From CAYOLL01 sp964404765 [NCBI: uncultured Gemmatimonadota bacterium] (GTDB taxonomy: Bacteria; 4572-55), in NCBI GenBank assembly GCA_964404765.1, contig CAYOLL010000178.1:1-12173 (forward strand): a stretch of 12,173 bases of DNA, given 5' to 3'. This document shows positions 7,147 through 12,173 of the stretch, in pieces. The stretch's first letter is position 1. Each line of letters opens with the position of its first letter. Below the pieces are notes generated by a model that saw only the letters and a list, made by a program, of their open reading frames with translations, was not told the DNA's origin and made no database searches. The position numbers and the translations under genes are program-made.

Positions 7147-7617
7147 ATGAATATCAGCGAGCTCACAGCCCAGTACGGACTCTACTTCACATCCTACATC
7201 GTGTGTTTTATCAGCGGGTTTGTGCCGGTAGTCAACGCGGAGCTATACCTGGTCTGGGCAATAGCTATTTCACCGCCGGAAGCCGCGTTAGGCTTGATCG
7301 TGTGCGTCACCACCGGCCAAATGACGGCTAAAGTTTTAATGTATTTGAGTGGCGCCGGCCTTATCCGCATCCCTTTAGGCCGTTATGAAAATAAATTGGA
7401 GCAGATACAACAAAAACTGTCACGCCGCTCAATTCAAACATCGCTCTTCATCTTTGCCAGCGCCGCTGTCGGCATCCCGCCCTTTTATTTGGTTAGCATT
7501 TCCGCCGGTATATTGAAGCATTCATTTGCGCGTTTTTTTATCTTCGGGCTGCTGGGCCGGCTTGTCCGTTTTCTGGTCATCGGTTTATTTCCGGCCTTGA
7601 TCAAAGGAGGTCACTAA
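7147..7617 (+). CDS. VTT/DedA-like (YqaA-type) small integral membrane protein, 156 aa
   Basis: This short membrane protein has about four hydrophobic segments (roughly 11-40, 46-70, 98-122 and 128-150). Family-like motifs are FISGFVPVVNAELYL near the first helix, with an embedded acidic residue (E32). Near the end are VGIPPFYLVSISAGIL and FFIFGLLGRLVRF, the glycine and arginine pattern of the VTT/SNARE-associated domain. Members of the wider DedA/VTT group are linked to lipid transport or scrambling and membrane homeostasis. A smaller YqaA-like subgroup has no firm function. The ATG at 7147 is preferred over TTG 7084, because the extra 21 residues are polar and unlike the family. The stop codon overlaps the ATG of the phospholipase D gene (TAATG), so the two are probably translationally coupled and act on the same membrane. 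Confidence 0.75.
   Translation: MNISELTAQYGLYFTSYIVCFISGFVPVVNAELYLVWAIAISPPEAALGLIVCVTTGQMTAKVLMYLSGAGLIRIPLGRYENKLEQIQQKLSRRSIQTSLFIFASAAVGIPPFYLVSISAGILKHSFARFFIFGLLGRLVRFLVIGLFPALIKGGH
7603..7610 (+). promoter_or_regulatory. Strong Shine-Dalgarno for the phospholipase D gene
   Basis: AAAGGAGG lies 6 bases before the ATG at 7617, inside the 3' end of the VTT gene. It is the best ribosome-binding site on the plus strand here. It fixes the start of the phospholipase D gene and supports translational coupling across the TAATG junction. Confidence 0.8.
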
Positions 7618-8702
7618 TGGCCGTTTCTATTTTGGTAGATGCGCCGGCATTCTGGCAAGCGTTAGCTGCCGATATTCGCGCTGCCCGGCATTATGTCTAC
7701 CTCCAGGCAATGACATTTGAAGCCGATGCCGTCGGCAAAGATCTGGCTCAGGCGCTCATCGCCTGTCCGGCTGCCGACCGGCGGGTGCTTATTGACAGTT
7801 TTTCCAAGTATATCGTCAGCGACCACTTTGTCTACAAGCCCGCTAATTGGTTTAATCGGGCCGTCCAGCAAGAACGGCTGGACACGCTGGGTCTGGAGCA
7901 GGACTTTCAGCGTCATGGCATACAGTGTCGCTTTACCAACCCGCCCGGTTTTTTGTTACATCGTTTTCCGGCCCGTAATCACAAAAAACTTATCGTAATA
8001 GATGATCGGATTGCTTATATCGGCGGGATCAATTTTAGTGAACACAACTTTGCCTGGCATGATTTGATGGTGCGGCTGGACACGCCGGAAATAGCAACTT
8101 TTTTCAAGGAAGAATTTTTATTCACCTGGAATGGGCAAAATCAACATATAAAAAAGACGGTAGGGGAGTTTGATATTTTGATTTGTGATGGACAAAATAA
8201 TGCGCCGATTTTTGAGCCGGTCATGACGGCGCTGGCCACCGCTCGCAAAGAAATATTTGTGCAGAGTTGCTACTTGATGTTTCCTTTTTTTGATTGTCTG
8301 CGCACAGCCGTCAGCCGCGGTGTGCATGTCACTCTGCTGACCTCGAGTGTGAATAATTGGCGGCACTTACGCGACTATATCCCCTGGGAAGCCCAGCGCG
8401 CCGGTATCGAGCTGCGATTTTACCCCAACCGTATGACCCATCTTAAGGCGATTCTAATTGATGGCGAGCAACTGATCTTCGGTTCATCAAACTTTGAATT
8501 TTTAAGCTATTTGTTATACCAGGAAATTATGGTTATGACCCGTCAGACGGAGTTAATCGAGGCGTTTAAAAATCAGGTTATGCTGCCGGATTTAGCGCAA
8601 TCTCTCCCGGTCCGGCTTGCGGTTCGACCCGGCATAGGACGTCTGCGTTATCTGCAACTGAAGCTCCTTTCCAAAATTGTGCCCTGGCTGAGTCGGATTT
8701 AA
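7617..8702 (+). CDS. Phospholipase D-family phosphatidyltransferase, cardiolipin synthase-like, 361 aa
   Basis: Two complete HKD motifs (HxKx4D) form the active site of this two-domain enzyme: H122-K124-D129, followed by GGINFSEHN, and H275-K277-D282, followed by GSSNFEF. Family members of this type condense phosphatidylglycerol molecules or related lipids into cardiolipin. Others hydrolyse phosphodiesters, so the exact substrate is inferred. The protein lacks the two N-terminal membrane helices of ClsA-type synthases and resembles the shorter ClsB/ClsC-like or generic PLD synthases. It would then be peripheral at the cytoplasmic membrane face. The length is somewhat short for a cardiolipin synthase. 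Pairing with a VTT membrane protein in an overlapping gene pair supports a membrane-lipid role. It ends 5 bp from the convergent Nudix gene, with no obvious terminator between them. Confidence 0.88.
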   Translation: MAVSILVDAPAFWQALAADIRAARHYVYLQAMTFEADAVGKDLAQALIACPAADRRVLIDSFSKYIVSDHFVYKPANWFNRAVQQERLDTLGLEQDFQRHGIQCRFTNPPGFLLHRFPARNHKKLIVIDDRIAYIGGINFSEHNFAWHDLMVRLDTPEIATFFKEEFLFTWNGQNQHIKKTVGEFDILICDGQNNAPIFEPVMTALATARKEIFVQSCYLMFPFFDCLRTAVSRGVHVTLLTSSVNNWRHLRDYIPWEAQRAGIELRFYPNRMTHLKAILIDGEQLIFGSSNFEFLSYLLYQEIMVMTRQTELIEAFKNQVMLPDLAQSLPVRLAVRPGIGRLRYLQLKLLSKIVPWLSRI

Positions 8703-8707
8703 TAGCG

Positions 8708-9460
8708 TCAGTTGATTCCCAAAAAATGCTTTAGCGCTTTCAGCGTTCCGGGTTCTCGGACAACACGCCGTAAAATCCGACCGATGCCGTCGGCATAATG
8801 ACCCGGATTTACTGAAAAATCAAGCACCAAATCATCAAAAGAAACCAGCCGCAGCTCTACGGCAATCTCTTCGCTCTGAACACCGCCCATGCCAATGGAA
8901 TCCATCACCTGCAAATGTTTTTCCAAAGCATCGGACTCGGCAATCATCAGAACACCGGCCGGCACAAAAGCCGCGTACAGTGTGGAATATTCACGATTAA
9001 ACGCCGCGGGATCATCCGTGCCCTGATCGAAAGCGCCCACCGGAGCAAATCGCCGCAAGTGTTTCATTTCAAATCTGAAATCGCTGCCTAACAGGCGAAC
9101 CTCTTCATTCACTTCCCGCAAAGCAGTTTGATCATATAATTGTTCAATAAAATTTTTGTCATCCCACTGATCAACGCTAAATTGGATTGAAAATTTAAGA
9201 TCAGACGCATTATACTCGATATGTCCGCCGCATATATCCCAAGCTCCAGGTGAAATGCGCTTGTAGATCGAACGCTTATGCAACAGTATATGCGGACGTT
9301 TCAGGCCATTTATCACCCGATTGATAATGACGGCAACTACAGCCGTACCATGCGGGACACCATAATGATGGGCAATGTCCATCTGTACCAGCCCGGCAAT
9401 GCGCAACACAGGGCCGCCGGCTTCCAAATGACGCTCAAATATAGGGATAAAATGCTCCAT
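8708..9460 (-). CDS. Nudix hydrolase with an expanded Nudix box, 250 aa
   Basis: Nudix enzymes cleave nucleoside diphosphates linked to another group, using metal held by the Nudix box. Here PHILLHKRS...GAWDICGGHIEY (about 56-83) leads into the box, and the REVxEE part is intact (R115, E116, E119, E120). The Gly at 79 is about 36 residues before the Arg, where the consensus expects 14, so some 22 extra residues interrupt the box. The consensus Gly after REVxEE is Arg122. The protein is also longer than minimal Nudix hydrolases, with an extra N-terminal segment (1-35) and a C-terminal helical tail. The substrate is not predictable. The start is supported by AAGGAG 5 bases upstream. It follows msrC by 42 bp on the same strand and is probably co-transcribed with it. 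Confidence 0.78.
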   Translation of the reverse strand: MEHFIPIFERHLEAGGPVLRIAGLVQMDIAHHYGVPHGTAVVAVIINRVINGLKRPHILLHKRSIYKRISPGAWDICGGHIEYNASDLKFSIQFSVDQWDDKNFIEQLYDQTALREVNEEVRLLGSDFRFEMKHLRRFAPVGAFDQGTDDPAAFNREYSTLYAAFVPAGVLMIAESDALEKHLQVMDSIGMGGVQSEEIAVELRLVSFDDLVLDFSVNPGHYADGIGRILRRVVREPGTLKALKHFLGIN

Positions 9461-9465
9461 ACCAT

Positions 9466-9471
9466 CTCCTT
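9466..9471 (-). promoter_or_regulatory. Shine-Dalgarno of the Nudix gene
   Basis: The minus strand reads AAGGAG here, 5 bases before the ATG at 9460. This fixes that start in the 42-bp gap after msrC. Confidence 0.7.
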
Positions 9472-9502
9472 AATTTTGTGATAAATTGGAAAATCCGGAG
9501 CC

Positions 9503-10024
9503 CTACTTCGGGCACGAACCAATGTCTGTCAAGCGCAGAAAAATTTGCGCTACTATTTCCAAACCGGCCTGATCGTAATCATCAAAGCGACAAAAAAGCG
9601 GACTGTCCAAGTCAATCACCCCAACCAATTCCTGATTCACGACCAAAGGAATAACGATTTCCGAGTTCGAAGCGTTGTCGCAGCTGACATGGCCGGGAAA
9701 CTCGTGCACATTTTCAACCCGTACCGTCTCCCGCCGGGAAGCCGCCGCCCCGCAAACACCCCGACTAAGCGGAATCCGCACACAGGCAACCTTGCCTTGA
9801 AATGGGCCCAGCACCAGCTCGCCTTGCCGGAAAAGATAAAAGCCCACCCAATTGACGCCAGGTAGTGTTTCGTACAGCAAGGCGCACAGATTAGCGGCAT
9901 TCGCAATAAAATCCCGCTCGGCCTCTAACAGTCCGCTTAACTTTTGATGAATATCCGTATAATGGTTTTTTTTCAGAAACCAGGCCGGGTGTGCGCCAAA
10001 TGTTACTTGAACCGAATGGGTCAT
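9503..10024 (-). CDS. msrC: Free methionine-(R)-sulfoxide reductase (GAF-fold), 173 aa
   Basis: This enzyme reduces free methionine-(R)-sulfoxide to methionine in the cytoplasm, repairing oxidative damage to the amino acid pool and drawing electrons from thioredoxin. A single GAF domain fills most of the protein. Family signatures are clear: NWVGFYLF (58-65), LGPFQGKVACVRIP (72-85), RGVCGAAA (88-95), VHEFPGHVSCDNASNSEIVIPL (106-127) and GVIDLDSP (135-142). The three redox cysteines are C81, C91 and C115, with the same mutual spacing as C84, C94 and C118 of the E. coli enzyme. The start is backed by GGAG 5 bases upstream (10030-10033). It lies between the DUF92 gene (84 bp upstream) and the Nudix gene, which may make a small stress or housekeeping operon. 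An 84-bp gap leaves room for its own promoter. Confidence 0.93.
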   Translation of the reverse strand: MTHSVQVTFGAHPAWFLKKNHYTDIHQKLSGLLEAERDFIANAANLCALLYETLPGVNWVGFYLFRQGELVLGPFQGKVACVRIPLSRGVCGAAASRRETVRVENVHEFPGHVSCDNASNSEIVIPLVVNQELVGVIDLDSPLFCRFDDYDQAGLEIVAQIFLRLTDIGSCPK

Positions 10025-10108
10025 AGCTTCTCCAGCTTGAACGAGAATTGTTTAAGGATTCGGACTTGTTGATTCGCTATGTTTTTGACGCCGGGAGGGA
10101 CGATAAGT

Positions 10109-10960
10109 TCAACGAATTGTCAGTAACATCAGCAAATATGCCATCGCGCCCCCGCCAAGGGCACAGATGATATTAACGCTGTCATTATCTATCCAGCGCT
10201 GACCGGAAATGAGCGCCGTCGGCGCTTCGTTGCAATGCAGTTGCTTTTCCGTGATCTGTTGACAGGTTGGGCAGCGATATTGCGCTTGCAAAATAACGCC
10301 GGCCAAACTGTCTAACAGATTACCGGCAATACCGCTAAGCGCAATAATCATCACAAAAATACCCGTTTGCTGACCAGGAAAAAAATCGCGCCCGATCCAT
10401 ATCCCCGTGAAAGCAATCAGCAGAGACCCTGCCAGGCCGCCCAGCGTTCCCGGCAAAGTAATACCCCCGGAAGTTCCGTGCGGCACTTTGGCCAGGGTTG
10501 TGATAAGCCGTGGCTGGGTTTTAAACAGAATGCCAATTTCGGTTGACCAGGTATCCGCCGTTACTGCCGCTAAAGTGCCAAGATATATGACAAAAAGCCG
10601 GTTATCCGGCCATATAAACCAGATTAGCGTCATCACCGCCGCCACGCCGCCATTGGCCATAACCTGTCCTTTATCGCGCCGGCTCGTTTTTTCAAAAATA
10701 AGATCGAAACGGGCTTTGACGGACTTGCCTAATTTTGACAGCAGGCTGGAGGTCATAAAAAAAACAATTAAGGGAATAGCCCAGACCAGCCCGCCCAAAC
10801 CAAACACCACTGTCCCAATTAAAAAAGCCGTCAATGCGCCGTCCAAAGACAAAAAACGCAGATAAAACGACAGCCCGGTAATACCGGCGGCTAAAACAAT
10901 ACCGAGCAGAAAACGGATGACAGTTGGATCGACCCCATGTAAATTAATAGCAAACGCCAT
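10109..10960 (-). CDS. DUF92 family integral membrane protein, 283 aa
   Basis: This polytopic membrane protein has about six hydrophobic segments. DUF92 landmarks are all visible: RRDKGQVMANGGVAAV (94-109), TADTWSTEIG (134-143), HGTSGGITLPGTLGG (161-175), GNLLDSLAGVILQAQY (213-228), a C230-x2-C233-x9-C243 cluster, and WIDNDSVN near the end. The plant member VTE6 phosphorylates phytyl phosphate, so a polyprenyl or isoprenoid phosphate kinase role is possible. Bacterial members are mostly uncharacterised. The cysteine cluster may bind metal. The ATG at 10960 has no clear Shine-Dalgarno; instead, 9-bp repeat units reach up to the start codon. It lies 50 bp downstream of the nucleotidyltransferase gene and 84 bp upstream of msrC, all on the minus strand. 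Confidence 0.9.
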   Translation of the reverse strand: MAFAINLHGVDPTVIRFLLGIVLAAGITGLSFYLRFLSLDGALTAFLIGTVVFGLGGLVWAIPLIVFFMTSSLLSKLGKSVKARFDLIFEKTSRRDKGQVMANGGVAAVMTLIWFIWPDNRLFVIYLGTLAAVTADTWSTEIGILFKTQPRLITTLAKVPHGTSGGITLPGTLGGLAGSLLIAFTGIWIGRDFFPGQQTGIFVMIIALSGIAGNLLDSLAGVILQAQYRCPTCQQITEKQLHCNEAPTALISGQRWIDNDSVNIICALGGGAMAYLLMLLTIR

Positions 10961-10992
10961 GTTGTGATTCTTTGAGCCTTCGTGATTTTGTG
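10961..10992. repeat. Degenerate 9-bp repeat series abutting the DUF92 start codon
   Basis: Read on the minus strand, the units before the ATG are approximately TCACGAAGG, CTCAAAGAA and TCACAAC, with a preceding CACAAAA, at 9-bp register. They resemble the CACGAAAxx units at 7021-7047. They occupy the place where a Shine-Dalgarno would be expected. Confidence 0.35.
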
Positions 10993-11010
10993 GGAAATGC
11001 GTAATTCACG

Positions 11011-11991
11011 CTAAAGAACAGGATGCAATGCACAGCTTTCCTGTGTCGCCCGGATCAAAAAATCATCCCAGGCAGCGCGATTGACTTGCTCCGGCAAGCT
11101 GGAATCGCGCGCCAGCGCGTCGACCTCGGCCATTATTGCTTCCAAATGCGGCGCAACCTCATTGGCGTAGTGTCGCCGGCCCTGCTTTATTTCCCGCAGA
11201 TAATCGGCTTCGGCTAACGGAAAAATAATCGTGCCTTTGGTCAAAAGATCCCGCACTTGATAAGCCGCGCGTAAGGCGTGAGAAATCGCTTTCCAGTCTA
11301 TGCCCTCATTGCGGGCGGCTTGTATGGCTCGCTGGCCGAAATTTTCACAAAATCGGTCCATTATGGGCAGAATATGCCCGATCTTTGTTGATTCCTGAAA
11401 ACGCTTGCCGCAGATTTCGTATAGTAAAAATTGATTAGGGTCCGGCGGAAGTTTGTAAGCATGCTCGTCTTCCGGCAACTTTTCCCAAATACTGCCCAAA
11501 GTCGCTTTGGGATCGCGCTCTTTCAGGAAATTCATAACCCGTTGGGCTGACGACAAACGGCTGCCTTTAATGCCATATTTGGCGGCCTGGCGGCGGGCGT
11601 AATTAACAAACGCATCCAGACTTTTGGTGTAAAACTCGGCTCGTCGCAGGATGATCGTGTCCCAAACAGGTGATTTCTGCAGGATCATATCGGCGGGGGC
11701 ATGGAGCATATCTATTGCTACGGTCTGACCTTCGCAGGCTAAGTGAACAAAATAATGAAGAGAATACAATTCCGTATCTATATCCTCCTTATTATTTTTT
11801 CCATTCGGATTGGGATTGGTACGTTGCTGGATGGTTTTGGGAATTTTACCCAAATAAACATCACGGGGCGACGGCATAAACACCCCTTTTAGATCCGTGT
11901 CCGACTGCGCCGTATGGGTTCCGTACAAATGTGAACCGAATTGCATCAGCACCAGAATCGTGCGGCCATCCGTCAGTGAGAGGTTATCCAT
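11011..11991 (-). CDS. RlaP-type minimal nucleotidyltransferase (DNA polymerase beta superfamily), 326 aa
   Basis: The N-terminal nucleotidyltransferase signature is FGSHLYGTHTAQSDTDLKGVF (18-38): Gly19-Ser20, then the catalytic acidic pair D31-x-D33. This matches the RlaP/PF10127 family better than aminoglycoside or MNT-type transferases, whose motif is shorter and usually lacks LYGT. The rest (about 90-310) is mainly helical and forms the substrate-binding region. Some family members sit in RNA repair operons with RNA ligases or Hen1-like methylases, but the genes beside this one (DUF92, msrC) give no such hint. The nucleotide used and the acceptor are unknown. The ATG at 11991 is preceded by TAAGGA 9 bases upstream. 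It is the first gene of the minus-strand run. Confidence 0.85.
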   Translation of the reverse strand: MDNLSLTDGRTILVLMQFGSHLYGTHTAQSDTDLKGVFMPSPRDVYLGKIPKTIQQRTNPNPNGKNNKEDIDTELYSLHYFVHLACEGQTVAIDMLHAPADMILQKSPVWDTIILRRAEFYTKSLDAFVNYARRQAAKYGIKGSRLSSAQRVMNFLKERDPKATLGSIWEKLPEDEHAYKLPPDPNQFLLYEICGKRFQESTKIGHILPIMDRFCENFGQRAIQAARNEGIDWKAISHALRAAYQVRDLLTKGTIIFPLAEADYLREIKQGRRHYANEVAPHLEAIMAEVDALARDSSLPEQVNRAAWDDFLIRATQESCALHPVL

Positions 11992-12173
11992 AAAATCGAA
12001 TCCTTATAAATCAAGGTGTGGATTAAAATAACTCGTGATCTAACCGCACGTTTGGCTGAACAAATTCACGGCATTCTCGTCTTACGCGCATTAGCGCCTG
12101 GGTCTATTGACGCAAGCATAATTTCAGACCTCCTGATCCGCGTGAATCTGGAGTGAGACCATTTTTGAATATC
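11992..12173. other. Upstream region of the nucleotidyltransferase, no firm gene
   Basis: This end of the window holds the nucleotidyltransferase ribosome-binding site (12001-12006, minus) and presumably its promoter. Two tiny frames are visible. One is on the plus strand, GTG at 12016 to TGA at 12156 (46 codons), with weak initiation signals. The other is on the minus strand, ATG at 12119 to TGA at 12066 (17 codons), preceded by a perfect AGGAGG at 12129-12134 with 9 bases spacing. Either could be chance. The minus-strand one could be a leader peptide or the relic of a gene. Confidence 0.35.

Noticed and set aside
8690-8720. Bidirectional terminator between the phospholipase D and Nudix genes
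   Set aside because: Only 5 bp separate the stops, and no GC-rich hairpin with a T-run is visible on either strand.
10407-10865. 152-codon plus-strand frame opposite DUF92
   Set aside because: DUF92 motifs on the minus strand are unmistakable; this is its shadow.

Overview
The window looks like chromosomal DNA from a Gram-negative-type (diderm) bacterium of moderate GC, probably an environmental or poorly cultured lineage. The diderm inference rests on an LpxL/HtrB-type acyltransferase at 4910-5734, normally a lipid A acylation enzyme. A DapL-like aminotransferase (6923-5760, minus) suggests the aminotransferase route to diaminopimelate, known from several non-proteobacterial phyla and some Desulfobacterota. 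The sequence does not support a firmer taxonomic call. I see no rRNA, tRNA, CRISPR array, transposase or phage gene.

Region 1 (1-5734, plus) is a compact, probably co-transcribed run. It holds an unrecognised 111-aa protein, a membrane CHASE2-class III nucleotidyl cyclase, an AAA-type ATPase ending in a PD-(D/E)XK nuclease-like domain, a stand-alone receiver-like protein, and the acyltransferase. Cyclase and ATPase are 3 bp apart, and ATPase and receiver 11 bp apart. The cyclase-ATPase/nuclease-receiver trio is the most system-like part of the window: a sensor that could make a cyclic nucleotide, a possible nucleotide-driven nuclease effector, and a phospho-receiver. No ligand, partner or phenotype can be read from the sequence. 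The acyltransferase reading frame runs about 40 codons upstream of its only conventional start (TTG), so its true N-terminus is unresolved. The first 78 bases hold what may be the remnant of a second CHASE2 coding region.

Region 2 (5760-8702) begins with the aminotransferase on the minus strand, convergent with region 1. After a 223-bp divergent intergenic region come two overlapping plus-strand genes: a four-helix VTT/DedA-like membrane protein and a two-HKD phospholipase D-family enzyme of cardiolipin synthase type. They share the TAATG junction and are probably translationally coupled. Together with the acyltransferase they give the window a membrane-lipid flavour.

Region 3 (8708-11991, minus) reads, in transcription order: a RlaP-type minimal nucleotidyltransferase, a DUF92 integral membrane protein, free methionine-(R)-sulfoxide reductase (msrC), and an atypical Nudix hydrolase with a long insertion in its Nudix box. 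Spacings are 50, 84 and 42 bp, so one operon is possible but not certain. The last 182 bases hold only the upstream region of the nucleotidyltransferase and two very short reading frames. Degenerate 9-bp repeats of the form CACGAAxxx occur in two intergenic regions (near 7021 and 10961).
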